Origin: Tenrec ecaudatus
Lineage: Eukaryota; Chordata; Mammalia; Afrosoricida; Tenrecidae
Length of the DNA stretch: 64,000 nt
Assembly (NCBI RefSeq): GCF_050624435.1
Contig: NC_134535.1
Location: 129,632,731 to 129,696,730, forward strand
Direction of reading: 5' to 3'
Shown here piece by piece: positions 12,701 to 21,864 of the stretch (position 1 is its first letter; each line of letters starts with the position of its first letter). The position numbers and the translations under genes are program-made. The notes beneath the pieces are model-generated. The model did not search any database and was not told where the DNA came from. It was given only the letters and a program-made list of their open reading frames with translations.

Positions 12701-15700
12701 ACTTAACATCAATTTTTCTTTGAGTGGGTGGCTTATCAACATCGATCTTCACTGGCTTTTCTGCTCCGTTTACTATGGAGACTGCAAGTTCCTGCCCTGC
12801 TGCTTCAGAAGCACCCGTTTTACAGGGCACAGCCGGAGAGAGGGCCTGTCGTGTGAAAATGCCCCGTGCCGGGGGCAGCATGGGACATAGTACAACCTTG
12901 GGGAATGCACGCGGCCTATGGAGGACCGCTGGGCAACGTGGAGCAGAATCGGAACTCTGCAGACCCTGGTACCCAGCAGGCCCAGCCCCGGGACACCTGC
13001 ATTCAGCGCACTGTTAGAAGGCTATTTGCTGCCGTTGTTGTTCGATGTCTCCGAGTGGGTTCTGACGTCGTGCACAGCGGAAGGAAAGAGTGCGCTGTTC
13101 TCCGTCATCCCTACAACGGTTCTAATGCTTGAGGCCACTGCTGCAGCTGCGGTGCCAATCCATCTTGTTGCGCCTTCCTCTTTTTCACTGCCGCTCAAAC
13201 ATCATGTCCTTCCCCAGGGGCTGGTCTCCCCTGGTAACATGTCCAAATCGCCTAAGACAACATCTCATCATCCTTGCCTCGAAAGGGCATTCTGGGCGTC
13301 CTTCTTCCAAGACAGACCAGCTTGTCCTTTAAGCAGTCCATGGTGAGCCCAACCGTCTCCTCCAGCACTACAATTCAAATACATCAATTCTTCGGCTTTC
13401 CTTACCCATCGCCAACTGTCACATACACATGAGATTGAAAAGGAAAAAAGGAAAGGTCAGAGTGGGCGTCCACAGAGACTCTGACACACACTTCATCGTC
13501 AAGTAGCTAAAGCCAGTGGAAGAAGCGACGACGTCAAAGGGCTGAGCAGGAAACGTCAAAGGGCAGCTTGAAGAGACAGTCAACTATGATAATGATACAT
13601 GCAAATGCCCATTGTCAGAAACCAAAGAACGAGCAAGACATGTTCCAGGGAAAGCAAGGTGCCGGTAAGAGGGAGAGGATGCTACGCCCCCTCTACCCCC
13701 CTTGGACAGGAAGGTTCAACATTTGTATCTGCACAAAGCTACGCCGGGAGGATGAACCAGAAACCAGTCAAAGCAGACACCTGTGGGGAAGTGCCGGAAA
13801 CCCAGGAAAGACTCGGGAGTGCTGTCTAGGTTTTTAAGTGTCTGGATTTGTTAGCCTGAGAAAACCAACATAGGATTAGTAGAAGTTTGTGAGCTGGCTA
13901 GAACCAGTACCGCTGATCGTGGGGAAGCGAGAGGGCTTCTAACCACGGTCGGTAACTCCCACTGGGCGACAGGGCGGGGCTGTGCACAGGGGTAATGGAC
14001 TCAAAGAGCACATGGAAACAAAGGGGTCCAGGACCCCGGCGTGAGGATTGGTTGGTTTTGCCACTCCATCGGGTACAAAGGAAACCATCGTAGAAGCAGG
14101 AACAAGGAATCCCAAGCCCATCCAGGAAGAACCCAGAGCAGAGTGCCCGTGACGTCTAAGCAGGATGTGGCAGCAGCCCGGCACGCAAGAGTCCGAAGCC
14201 CTGAGACGGCGAGGAAGCACTGAGCAGGGCGTTCTAACACTTGCCCGAGCCGGGCGGCATCCGAGGGAGACGTGCCCGTGGCACAGCTGTGAGGAGCTGT
14301 GGACAAAAGCACTGTATCCTGGTGCTTTCTGAGCCCAGTGTGCTAACGGGTTAACTTTCCTGATAGATCCCATAATCCCAAGCAGTGCCGGGAGTTCTGT
14401 GTGGTTACGGGCGCGGGATTCTGGAATCCTGCAGAGGAGCAGCAGGCTGCAGGTCAGAAGAGGATAAAGGCCATTGGAGGGCAGAGCCGTGTCTGAACTC
14501 AGCACCGTCAGAATCAGCCTTAAGCGAGTGTACAGGCGGAGACCCCTACTCCCTCCTCCTGAAGCCCGGGGTAAGGGATGGCCTCTGAGTCGTTTCTTCC
14601 AAGTGCTGGTTGACTCTCGAAAATGATTTCTTAATCTCCAAAAATCACCCAGAATCCTATGGTCTGTCTTTACTGTGGAATTTAAATTCTATAAAAGGAC
14701 ACGACTGGGAAGCTCCGTTTCAGTGTAATTTTTTAAAAGACAGGCAACAAACATACTATAAACCGGGGCTTTAAGAAAGAAATCTTTTCAATGAAGAGCA
14801 GGGCGGGTGCTACCCTGCGATATGAGTGGTGTCCATTTGGAGCCTGTAAAAGGTTGGTCATAAGACAGCCTCTTGGCACCGCGTCTGGATTCGTGCAGAG
14901 TCAGGTGTTCTGTTTTGGAAATGGATCTCACTGCGATTCTGAAAGGGGGTGGTGTTACTCCTGACACCCTTCAGAATATATTCCTCTGACCTTTCTGTTC
15001 CCTCCACCTTCGCTGTGGCTGCCCCCCGTCAAATGTGGGTTAAGGGAAGCAGACTCACAGGCCAAACTTGCCATCTACTTTCCTCCCTCCTTCCCTAAAC
15101 TTACACTTAAATGGTTGCTGTAAGGATTTGTACACAATCTCCTGATAAAGTTGATAAAAGCTATGAAACGAAAGACTTACGTGGGTTTTTTTTTGGGGGG
15201 GGTGGGGATTCTATGAGCTGTCTTTCCAGGTTATTGACAGTTACTGAGCAGATGGCGGGAGCCCTGGTGCAAGTGGATGCACGCTGGGCTGCTGCCTGCA
15301 AGGTCAGTTCCAAAGCACCAGCTCCTCCGAGGGAGAAAGAAAGGGCTGCCTTTCGACTCCTGTAAAGATCTGCAATCCGGGGCAGTTCTACCCTGTCCCA
15401 CAGGGTCACTGAGAGTTGGCATCGGCCAGACGGCAGTGAGCGTCCTCATCCAGTGGATTGACTTCCTGTCTCGGCTTCATTTTCTTGGCGAGGCCAAGGC
15501 TTTAAAAAGCAGCAGCAACAACAACAAACCGCCTTTAAAACACGTACCAAAAATAAAAATAAAACACGTACCATCCTCGTGGCAGTAACTTTGTAGCCAA
15601 TCCCATTTCCAGCAAAATCCAAAGGCACCCCACCACCACCACTCCCTATTGCCCGTGTTTACAAAGTAAGTTTGTTTTTTACACTAGAAACTCCAGGGGG

Positions 15701-18700
15701 CCGGTGTACATTCCAGCTCACAGTGACTCCGTGCATGCGTGTCAAGAGTACAGCTTGTTCCACCTGGTTTTCAGTGGCTTTGATCTCTAGGAAGTACACC
15801 TTGCTTTCCAAGACGCCTCTCTGCTTACTCCCATGGAATGGATCCTGACTCCTAAGCACCTTCTATTCTACAGCAGTGGTTCTCAACCTTCCTCATGCCG
15901 GACGTGACCCTTTCATACAGTTCCTCTTGTGACCACCCCCCCCCAACCATAAAATTATCTTCATTGCTACTTCATCACTGTCATTTTGCTCCTGTGATCC
16001 ATCGGGCGACCCCCACAGGGGTCGAGACCCACAGGTTGAGAACCGCTGCTGTACAGGGTTTCTGAGATTGCCCGTCTTTACAGGCACGGACAGAGTGGTT
16101 GGTGGGTTTGATCTGCCAACCTCAGCAGCCCAATGCGCCTAACCACCCTCAGCTTCACCAAGGCACCTCTGGCTGCTCCAGAGGGCTCACAAGGGATAAC
16201 GCCTCCTGTGGCTCCGGAGAAGTGACCCAGATGCAGTTTCAAGAAGTGGCAGGACCTTCAAAGATGCCGCAGAGATGATGGGGGTTCATGTCCATGTGAT
16301 AGTCACAGATGCAGTGTTCCACCACGGTGACCACAGAAAGTTACCGTTCCTTCAGAATAACCATAGGCCTGATGTGGGACATCTGCAACTTTCTTTCCCC
16401 AAATGCCCCACGGTATTATGCCAAAGAGAGAGATTATGGACATGAATGGAGTGGAGGTCCAAAAGATGTAATGTTATGGGAAGGAACCGTGTCCCCAACT
16501 CTGCAGCTATAATCCCATTTGGGAGTCATTTTCTTTGTCGTATTAATGAGACCAGATCAGGTTAGAGTGTGTTTGAAACCCATCACCGGTGCTGAGATGG
16601 CAGATGCCACGTGACATGAGCCCAAGAATAGAAGCTGAAAAGGGACAAGGACCTTCCCCCAGATCCTCCGGGAAGAGCCTTCAGTATTCCACCTGACCAG
16701 TCTCTTAACGTCATTAAAGCCACTCACTAGCGGTATTCCTGTTATACCAGCACCGAGGAACTCAAGACTGAAGACGGTAACCCCAGCTCATAAAGGGTTT
16801 GGATAAACTTACAGAAGTTGCTTCAAAGGCGTGTTCTTGCAGTGCCTGAAGAGGTACTGTTCAGTAAGATTATTCAACTGGTAAAAATCATCTCAACACG
16901 TGTGAATCGTTCTGGCTGCTTCCTCTAATACTCATTGTATTGAATTCGGTTGGTAATCCCCAGAAAGCTTGTTTTGCAAGCTGATTCCTATGGGGTGTTC
17001 CATATCAAAAGCCTTCTGAAGATGTAAAGGGAAGTCACCCTCATATCTGTGTAATTACTGTCTATCGGAGCCCTGGTGGCAAAGTGGTCAGGCACCAGGA
17101 GGTTAACCGCAAAGTCAGCAGTTCAAAACTGCCAGCAGCTCCTAGGGAGAAAGACGAGGCTCTCTGCTCCTTCAAGGAGTTACATTCTCAGGAACCCACA
17201 GGGGGCTGTTCTACCCTGTCCTAGAGGGTCACTCCGAGCTAGAACTGGCTCAATGGCAGTTTGACTGTCTATTAAGGCTCCTCCAGCAGGAGATGGAAGC
17301 CCCTGACAGAATGGGGCGCCTCTAGGCACAAAGTACTACAGGGCTGGGTAGGGGTTAGTTAATGGTGGGATAAACTCTGAGGGAAGGATCTAAAGTGAGA
17401 CTATGTTCTTTTTCCAGGTGAGAGGGATGTACCAGTAAGGATTTACAGCCTTGGAAACCCAATGAGGCAGTTCTACTCTGTCCTATAAGGTCACAAGGCA
17501 TCAGAATCGATTTGATGGAAATGGCTTTGGTTGGATATTTTTCTAGGGAGACTTTAACCTCCATTTCTGACAACTTCTGCATTTCGATTCTCTGTCAGAA
17601 GTTGCTGGCTGGATCAAACCACTTAAAAAATGATCTCTAACTTAAAGGAAGCAAGATCCTAGGCCCTGTTCCCAATTAATTGCATGACCTTAAATTGGCC
17701 CCCAAAGCCTGCTACAAAAATGGAGAGGAAGAGAAGAGATATGGAGGAACAAAATTTCCAGTTTGGCATTAAAATCCTAAAAATATAACCTGAGATGACC
17801 GCCAAGATTAGCTTCTTGAAAAGGGAGAACAAGATAGAAAAGAGAACAAGAGAGAGAGAAAAGACAGAAAAGAGATCAGTTAAAGTCAGCTTCAGAAGGT
17901 TCGACCATATTAACATTCTTTCTGAGCTCAAGGGCAGAAACAATGGTATCCTGTTTCTCTCTGTAACCCAATAGAACTTACTGAAAGACCCTGGCCCCAT
18001 AAAACGACACATATTGGAGGACTGTTTGCATTTTTATTACAGCTGTCCCTAGAGAAATATAAACAGAAGGAGGAAATTCTGGCTCAAGGCTCCAACATCA
18101 CTATGAACGCCATTCTGACTTAGAAGCCCCCTAGGGCTTCCTGGGCTGTAAATCATGACTGAAGCCGACAGCTACATCTTCCTCCTGCAGTGCAGCTGGT
18201 GAGTTACAACAGCTGACTTCTCCATTATCAGGCAAGCTAACCACTGTCCCCCTAGAGCGCCTTCCTGGTTCCCTGCGATTGGTCAGTGGCTGAATTTTCA
18301 GAAGTAGATCACCCGGGAAGTAGTGGGTATGTGGAACTGCCAGCTGCTCCTCAGGAGAACGATGGGCTTTCTCCTCTTGGAAAGGGTCGTTGTCTGAGAA
18401 GCCCGCTCGGGCAGTTCCACTGTGCCTGACACAGTCACTATGAGGCCGAGTGGAGTCCGTGGCAAAGAGGTTGGAGGAGTCTTATGAAAAGCAGCTCTTG
18501 GGTTGTGTGCACCAGCCACTCCTTGGGAGAAAGTCAAGGATTTCTATTCCCGAAGGAGTTAGTCTCAGAAACCCACAGGGGCAGTTCTACCCTGTCCTAT
18601 AGGGTGGGTCACTATAGGTCAGTGGCAGTGTATTTGGCCTTTTTTTTGAGATTACCATAAATGAATAGGATGACCAGGCCTTTCTCCCCAGGTGCCCCTC

Positions 18701-19977
18701 AGTAGATTAGAATCTCCCACCTGTCCGTCAGCAGTCAAGTGCTTAATTCTTTGCATCACCCAAGGACCCCATAGAAAACAACAACAAAGAAAAAGCGAAA
18801 CCTACTGCACCCTGGAGTCAATTCCGACTCATTGTAACTCTATACCCTGACAAGAGTAAAATTTCCCAGACTATAAATCTTTAAGAGAGCCGCCAGCTTC
18901 CGCCTTCTCCCAGCTGCAGCTGATGGATTTGAACCACCGACCTGGCGGTTAGCAGCCTGACAATTAACCCACAGCACCAGAACCATATATATATTTTAAA
19001 AGTAATAATAACCACTGCCAGGAGTAGACGCTGACTCATAGCGACCCTCTGAGACAGGGTACAACTTCCCCTGTGCATTTTCAGGACAGAAACTCTTTAT
19101 GGGAATAGAACTCCTCGTGTTTCTCCAGCGGAGCCTGCCAGTGGTTTCGAACTGCTGGCCTTGCAGTGGGCAGCCCAAGGGCTCCTAGGAATCCACTTAG
19201 AGGTCCTTTAGTCCTCAACTATGCTTGTCCCCCTCCGCTCATGGAGCTTTCACCATAACCCGGTGAGGTGGGCACGATCTTGACCTCCATGCTATGGAAC
19301 GGGAAACTGAGGCCCAGGTACAGAAACCCTCGCTGGCGCTGGGGCTGGGCTTGCTCCCAGCTGCGGCGCTCCCCCTACGAGTTTCACTTTCCAGCGGCAA
19401 TCCTAAATAAGCGGAGGGAGTTGGGTCAAAAGCCTGAAGACATCTCAGCCTCCCGCGGCAGCCGGTAATCTGCAGTGAATATAACAGTAGTTGCAGGAGG
19501 CTTTGCGGTTCGCTGACAAGAGGGCGGCGGCCCTCGGTCCCCTCTCAGAACTGCAATCTCTGGAGAGGAGGAATAAATCTCAAATTTAAGCTTGGGGGAC
19601 CGACTGCCCCGGCCACCGAGGGGCTCAACGGAGACCGTAAACCGCGTCCAAATACCCCTGGTGGACGAGTACTAGGACCAACTCCGCGAGAGTCACCCTG
19701 AGAGGTGGGTTGGCTTCCTCGGGTTTTAGCTCAGCCACCAGCGCGCTGGGCCGCCGGTCCCCTCCCCAGGCTGCACCGAGAGGGCGAAGGTGGGGCCGGC
19801 AGCAGCCAAGACTTGGCGAAAAAGTGCCGAGACCACAGCTCGGTCCGCAAAACTGGAGGTCTGTGGGGGATGGCACATCACTGTCCCTTCACCCACCCCA
19901 AACCGCCCCCGACCGCGGAGCCGGGAGCGGCGCAGCAACACTCACTGTCGAATAACGGTCAGGGCGAAGCGGGGCAT
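685..19977 (-). CDS. TIGAR: TIGAR, spliced CDS, exons 1-5 of the gene (3' partial)
   Basis: TIGAR is a cytosolic histidine phosphatase of the phosphoglycerate-mutase superfamily. It hydrolyses fructose-2,6-bisphosphate (also 2,3-BPG), which lowers glycolysis and favours the pentose phosphate pathway. The CDS joins 19977-19946, 9815-9778, 6871-6750, 5447-5370 and 795-685 on the minus strand (32+38+122+78+111 = 381 nt, 127 codons, no stop). Visible features are the N-terminal [10 protein letters not shown] strand, the RHGE catalytic motif with His11, the [13 protein letters not shown] segment, Arg61 in SDLIRTKQ, the RLRER segment and Glu102. The second catalytic histidine (His198 in human numbering) would be in the last exon, left of the window. 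All introns are GT/AG. It is not a retrocopy because the introns are present. CCND2 lies upstream on the same strand, as in human. The identification rests on residue-level agreement with human TIGAR from memory and is strong. Confidence 0.96.
826..1326 (+). mobile_element. Solo LTR, family 1, beside TIGAR exon 5
   Basis: A 501-bp element that starts TGAGACAGTTAG and ends GACGCACACA, with imperfect 5-bp flanks cagcc (821-825) and caggc (1327-1331). It aligns along its whole length by eye with the element at 33,868-34,389. It carries no coding sequence. Its edge is 30 bp from the exon 5 acceptor. Confidence 0.75.
1965..2036. repeat. Near-perfect 72-nt hairpin (palindromic element)
   Basis: Left arm 1965-1996 (tttctacagtttagtagccg... 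to caccaggc) pairs with right arm 2004-2036, with a single extra T in the right arm and a 7-nt loop, cccttcc. The arms are almost fully complementary over 32 bp. No target duplication is evident. It may be a palindromic MITE, or its transcript may fold like a miRNA precursor. Confidence 0.85.
2811..3005. mobile_element. SPIN non-autonomous hAT transposon, copy 1
   Basis: A 195-bp element with near-complementary ends (left catggttctcatcctt, right aggttgagaaccgctg) and the internal tcgcgaccc / gcgaccc signature of the SPIN family. The 8-bp flanks gtctagaa (2803-2810) and gtctagag (3006-3013) form a target duplication with one mismatch, close to the hAT preference nTCTAGAn. It has no coding capacity and would have needed a transposase in trans. 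Confidence 0.92.
3659..3772 (+). mobile_element. AfroSINE, 5' part
   Basis: agccctcctggcactg head, then ggttggcagttcaaacccaccag and a gaggctgtctgcccctgcaaag body. The tail is lost. Confidence 0.65.
4219..4726 (+). mobile_element. LTR family 2 copy
   Basis: A copy of about 508 bp sharing gttacat...gtcaattt near the start, the aagagtgaaggggtggagt block and the end ttctagtctacccagactaaca with the copies at 7,514, 26,362 and 29,161. It begins TG and ends CA. No clear target duplication is seen. Confidence 0.65.
5050..5206 (+). mobile_element. AfroSINE
   Basis: Intact head ggagccctggtggcacagtgg, B-box-like aaggtcagaagctcaaa, then gttctactctgtacgg. The 3' end is truncated. Confidence 0.85.
5370..5447 (-). 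CDS. TIGAR: TIGAR exon 4
   Basis: This exon has 26 in-frame codons, phase 0 at both ends: [21 protein letters not shown] and RLRER. The acceptor is GATTTCCAG and the donor is GTAAGCAG. The RLRER segment, which lines the active site in histidine phosphatases, is intact. Human has Lys where tenrec has Met82 (TVMYD), a non-conservative change outside the known catalytic residues. The exon had to be located from the expected peptide because no stand-alone open frame marks it. Confidence 0.95.
5448..6749 (-). other. TIGAR: TIGAR intron 3 (1,302 bp)
   Basis: It contains an antisense LINE 3'-end fragment at about 5,555-5,740. The stretch from 5,741 to 6,749 has a short C-run at 6,537-6,548 and otherwise nothing recognised. 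Confidence 0.85.
5555..5740 (-). mobile_element. LINE 3'-end fragment, antisense
   Basis: The plus strand reads cttttattgggggctcttagg, then ccatacatcaatcg and gcccttggtatcagctc. These blocks recur, in the same order, at 28,410 and 41,190. Confidence 0.6.
6750..6871 (-). CDS. TIGAR: TIGAR exon 3
   Basis: This 122-nt exon has two bases completing Gly24 and then 40 codons: [27 protein letters not shown] and [13 protein letters not shown]. It follows acceptor TTAATGCCACAG and precedes donor GTACCATG. The segment carries the conserved substrate-binding Arg61 of the family (DLIRTKQ). Differences from human as I recall it are conservative: V27I, K37Q, I44L, NN to HK at 47-48, and M60I. Confidence 0.96.
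7342..7513 (-). mobile_element. AfroSINE, antisense, split by an LTR
   Basis: accaaactcactgccatc tail, cagagtagaactgcccctgtgg and aggagtagaaagcctcg. Its head (accaccagggctcc) continues at 8,020 beyond the LTR. Confidence 0.85.
7514..8019 (+). mobile_element. LTR family 2 copy inserted in an AfroSINE
   Basis: A copy of about 506 bp from TGGTGGTTACATAATG to CCAGACTAAGGCA. It interrupts an antisense AfroSINE whose last bases (accaccagggctcc) resume at 8,020. It contains the gtgaaggggtggagtc, ccaatgaggcctctgtg and ccactggatccac blocks of the family. Confidence 0.7.
8174..8359. mobile_element. SPIN non-autonomous hAT transposon, copy 2
   Basis: A 186-bp copy with left end cagggggtctcaacct and right end aggttgagaaccgctg. 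The target duplication is ccctacag (8166-8173) and ccctagag (8360-8367), 7 of 8 matching. The internal sequence runs parallel to copy 1. Confidence 0.92.
8806..8890 (+). mobile_element. AfroSINE, 3' half
   Basis: gttctactctcgtgaagagctgcagtc then cccacagggcagctcgaccctg match the central SINE body. Confidence 0.65.
9778..9815 (-). CDS. TIGAR: TIGAR exon 2
   Basis: This 38-nt micro-exon begins with T, completing the His11 codon as CAT, then encodes [12 protein letters not shown] and the first base of Gly24. The acceptor is TTTTATTTTAG and the donor is GTTGGTAG. It completes the RHGE phosphohistidine-loop motif. Human TIGAR has KEKIIQ here, so the only visible change is Ile22 to Leu. It is too short to appear as a stand-alone open reading frame and was found by searching the intron for the expected peptide on the minus strand. 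Confidence 0.95.
10025..10140 (+). repeat. Possible tRNA-derived SINE fragment
   Basis: tccccgagtggggtgaatgg and gcggggctgcaaaccaaaag resemble A- and B-box regions of a tRNA-like head, but the AfroSINE body does not follow. Weak. Confidence 0.3.
10625..10700. repeat. Short minisatellite
   Basis: Three imperfect units of atctatctacatatctgagatc in TIGAR intron 1. Confidence 0.8.
10917..11112 (-). mobile_element. AfroSINE, antisense
   Basis: Nearly full length: caactcatagcgaccctac, ctgggagtagaaagccccc, tggccttgcggctcacag and ending accagggctcc. Confidence 0.85.
11330..11975 (+). mobile_element. RTE-type LINE 3' fragment, sense
   Basis: It contains the C-terminal coding remnant of an RTE-class reverse-transcriptase ORF, with stops and frameshifts. 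Readable pieces in order resemble [40 protein letters not shown] and [11 protein letters not shown]. It then runs into a tail like that of the AfroSINEs (gagtcagaatt...acggcagtgggtttggt). It is dead, with no intact ORF. Confidence 0.75.
12066..12202 (+). mobile_element. AfroSINE, rearranged
   Basis: gttagtggttcaaagtcccct head piece and the 3' piece gtggaatcgactccagggcagctggttt. The middle is diverged. Confidence 0.6.
12210..12410 (+). mobile_element. AfroSINE
   Basis: aaggaggctgtctgctcccac, agaaacccacaggagcagctc and gggtcgctacaggtcagaattgg in order. It is the second of three adjacent sense copies. Confidence 0.75.
12418..12560 (+). mobile_element. AfroSINE, 5' two thirds
   Basis: ggagcaccggtggtgcagaatt head, ttcaaactgaccagctgctctgag and gatgaggctgtctgctccc. 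It is the third of three adjacent sense copies. Confidence 0.75.
13010..13450 (-). mobile_element. RTE-type LINE 3' fragment, antisense
   Basis: This is the antisense of the same region: the plus strand reads gaggccactgctgcagctgc, then catcatgtccttccccaggg, ctcgaaagggcattctgg and cagtccatgg. Copies at 23,140 and 37,640 carry the same order of blocks. It is non-functional. Confidence 0.75.
15257..15440 (+). mobile_element. AfroSINE
   Basis: ggagccctggtgcaagtgg head, gctcctccgagggagaaag, ggcagttctaccctgtccc and tcggccagacggcagtgag tail. Confidence 0.85.
15700..15865 (-). mobile_element. SINE-like sequence, antisense, left of SPIN copy 3
   Basis: ccagctcacagtgactcc, gttccacctggttttcagtgg and gaagtacaccttgctttcc resemble an older afrotherian SINE variant. 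Related sequence (ctgccaacctcagcagcccaatgcgcctaacc) continues to about 16,170 beyond the SPIN element. Confidence 0.5.
15874..16048. mobile_element. SPIN non-autonomous hAT transposon, copy 3
   Basis: A 175-bp copy with left end cagtggttctcaacct and right end aggttgagaaccgctg. The flanks ttctacag (15866-15873) and ctgtacag (16049-16056) agree at 6 of 8 bases. It lies between two antisense SINE-like pieces and lacks about 10-20 bp relative to the other copies, mostly near the right end. Confidence 0.9.
17067..17262 (+). mobile_element. AfroSINE, near full length
   Basis: ggagccctggtggcaaagtgg, gtcagcagttcaaaactgcc, gggctgttctaccctgtcc and agaactggctcaatggcag. Confidence 0.9.
17428..17545 (+). 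mobile_element. AfroSINE, 3' half
   Basis: acagccttggaaacccaatg, gttctactctgtcctataag and atcagaatcgatttgatgg. Confidence 0.75.
18305..18470 (+). mobile_element. AfroSINE
   Basis: ggaactgccagctgctcctc, gggcagttccactgtgcctg and gtcactatgaggccgagtgg. Confidence 0.7.
18487..18635 (+). mobile_element. AfroSINE
   Basis: ccttgggagaaagtcaagg, tctcagaaacccacagggg and agttctaccctgtcctatag. Confidence 0.8.
18793..18985 (-). mobile_element. AfroSINE, antisense
   Basis: gagtcaattccgactcattg, ttgaaccaccgacctggcgg and ttagcagcctgacaattaac. Confidence 0.8.
19010..19195 (-). mobile_element. AfroSINE, antisense
   Basis: actcatagcgaccctctgag, ggaatagaactcctcgtg, tggtttcgaactgctggcc and agggctcctagg. Confidence 0.85.
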
Positions 19978-20350
19978 CTTCCTGGGGCCCGCGAGGCGGC
20001 GAGGCAATGGCCACAGCTCGGCGTCCTGCTCCCGCAGCGTGGGACCGCGGCGCGACTCTGCACTGCGGGCGGACAGCTCGCACGACTTCCGCCGAGCCCG
20101 ACCTGCCGGCCGGCTTGGTCCCACTGATGGGAGGCGGGCCCTCGCGTCATCACAGCGCAGCCAATCGGGACGGCGGGAGGCTGCAGCGGCGGCGGCGATT
20201 GGTGGAAGCCGACGCCCCGCCCAGGACGGTGGCGCTTGCGCCCCTGCGCGCCGGCCTGTGATTGGCGCGCGGCAGGTGCGTGCGGACCCCCGACAGTCCC
20301 CCGAGGAGCAGGGTTTGCCCAGGCAAGTCCAGAGCTGGCAGACTCGCCTT
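19690..20350 (-). promoter_or_regulatory. TIGAR: TIGAR promoter region, CpG-island-like
   Basis: A CpG-rich block surrounds TIGAR exon 1 and stands out from the AT-richer repeat background. Upstream of the ATG there are CCAAT boxes in TIGAR orientation (attgg at 20,198-20,202 and 20,261-20,265), another CCAAT on the plus strand (20,161-20,165) and a GC box (gggaggcggg, about 20,129-20,138). No TATA box is obvious, as expected for a housekeeping promoter. The transcription start is not resolved. The human gene responds to p53, but I did not find a convincing p53 site here by eye. Confidence 0.75.
19946..19977 (-). CDS. TIGAR: TIGAR exon 1, coding part
   Basis: The exon encodes [10 protein letters not shown] plus the first two bases of the catalytic His11 codon (CA). 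It is followed by a strong donor, GTGAGTG. The start ATG (plus-strand cat at 19,975-19,977) has an A at -3, and the peptide matches the mammalian TIGAR start (human begins MARFALTVVRH), with Ala2 replaced by Pro. The open frame continues upstream for about 49 codons but shows no upstream ATG in it, only a GTG, so this ATG is the natural start. The exon sits inside the GC-rich promoter region. Confidence 0.95.
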
Positions 20351-20654
20351 TGAGAAGGATGCCAACCCCCCGAGCTTTACCTGATTTGACTTGAGGCTGA
20401 AATGAAGCCAGTCGCTTACAGTTGGCAAGGCTGAGATACACGCCACCCATCCGAGGAGGTTTAGCCACTGTAGGCTGCAGGGTCAACAAAAGGCAGCAAG
20501 GTCAGATCCATTGGGCTAGACCAACCCGGTTGCAGACCCCAACTCCGCCACTTAGTAGCTTTCATAGCCTACAGAGTTATATTACCTGCCCTCAGTTAAT
20601 AGGTGGGTAAAATGAGGTTGCCAAATAAGGGTATCCTGGCTGCACTGGAGTTAT

Positions 20655-20792
20655 GCGTTGGTCAGCGGATCAAGATGACCAGCTGCTCTGAGGGAGAAAG
20701 AAGACTTTCCACTCTCACAAGAGAGTTAATGTCTTGGAAACTCACAGGGGCAATTTTACCCTGAACTATATGGAGTCGCTATTAGGCAGCTA
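20655..20792 (+). mobile_element. AfroSINE
   Basis: agctgctctgagggagaaag, cttggaaactcacaggggc and aattttaccctgaactatatg. Confidence 0.75.
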
Positions 20793-21269
20793 CATTTAGG
20801 GATAAGTGGGGTTGTCCTTCCCATACCTGCAGAGGCCCGCAAAGAGGGCTTGGAAAGAAATCAGACGGACTTTGGAACCTATGGGAAAATCCAAACTGAG
20901 CATTCACAGACTAGGACCCCCTAGGCCCAGGTAAAACCCATACCTTGGGCACACTTACCTTAGGTGTATCATACAGGTGAGCCTGAACTCAGCCAATGGG
21001 GTCAACCAAGAGCTTCAACCACGCCTACCCAGTCAGAGGGGTTAAATAGCCCCACTGCAGGTTGGAGGGTGGGGGGCATGCACTTGCTGCCTGGACATGC
21101 CTCCCCAGGGGACACTCTTGGCCTACTCGGGGCTCACAGGCTCTTGGGACTCTTGGCTCCTGGTCTCCAGAGGGACTCCCCTGTTCCACATGTGTTCTTT
21201 TCCATGTGGTTTTTTGTGTCCGGTTGTGAACCCATGTGGCTTCCGCATGGTTTGGCATCGGTTCCAGAC

Positions 21270-21864
21270 ATAGCGTGTGGGGGTTGGTCAGATGCTCACA
21301 GGCATCCTCCCTGAGGGCCATCAGTTGCCAGACTGCAATAGGCCCCACTCCCTGCTGTTAAAGACAATGGATGCCTGCAGTCATCTATTTGGTTCCTGTA
21401 GGTGGGGTTTACACCCTACTGATAATGGTTCCTATGGAGACCCAGAGACTAGGTCAAAGTTAAGCTGCCATCCTAAACCTAGGATCTGCCCATCTTGTCA
21501 CATGTCTATCCCCAAACCCTCCTCTTCCTATTGTGTATATGTCCCTAGACCACCCCTCTCATTACTGTATTACTTATAGCACAGCCCCTTCCTGTGAGTA
21601 TGTCCTCACCTGTAATTAGGGGCCTTGCATGTCCCCGGAGAATATAAAAAGCCTGGGCTAGCATTAAACTCTCTCCCTCCACGTGGACCATCGAGTGGGG
21701 CGAGGTGAGCATGCTACCATGAATCATGTCTGACTCCATTTATTTTAATGCTTCACTTCTATCTCTCATGCTCTCTATAACTACTATGATCTTTACTTAT
21801 TATCACTGTACAATTGCGCCTACTGGACCCGTAATGATGTGTTAGGGGCTGGCTTCCCCTGACA
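21270..21864 (+). mobile_element. ERV solo LTR, family 3, sense copy
   Basis: This is a direct match along roughly 590 bp to the reverse complement of 30,440-31,040. It contains a TATA box (aatataaaaagcc at 21,641) and ends ggcttcccctgaca. The left boundary is uncertain: unmatched sequence at 20,930-21,260 could be other ERV sequence or unique DNA. Confidence 0.7.

Larger units (their letters stand above)
9816..19945 (-). other. TIGAR: TIGAR intron 1 (10,130 bp)
   Basis: This is the largest intron seen for TIGAR here. It holds many AfroSINEs, RTE LINE fragments at about 11,330-11,975 and 13,010-13,450, and a SPIN element at 15,874-16,048. A small minisatellite of atctatctacatatctgag units lies near 10,625-10,700. 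Nothing is recognised at 13,460-15,250 or 16,180-17,066. Confidence 0.85.

Noticed and set aside
19978-20124. N-terminal extension of TIGAR (about 49 codons, in frame upstream)
   Set aside because: The upstream open frame begins with a GTG and shows no ATG. The conserved start at 19,977 has a good context.
20930-21260. Possible promoter (ttaaatagccc) of an unknown gene
   Set aside because: No exon follows, and the sequence abuts an ERV LTR, so it may be repeat-derived.
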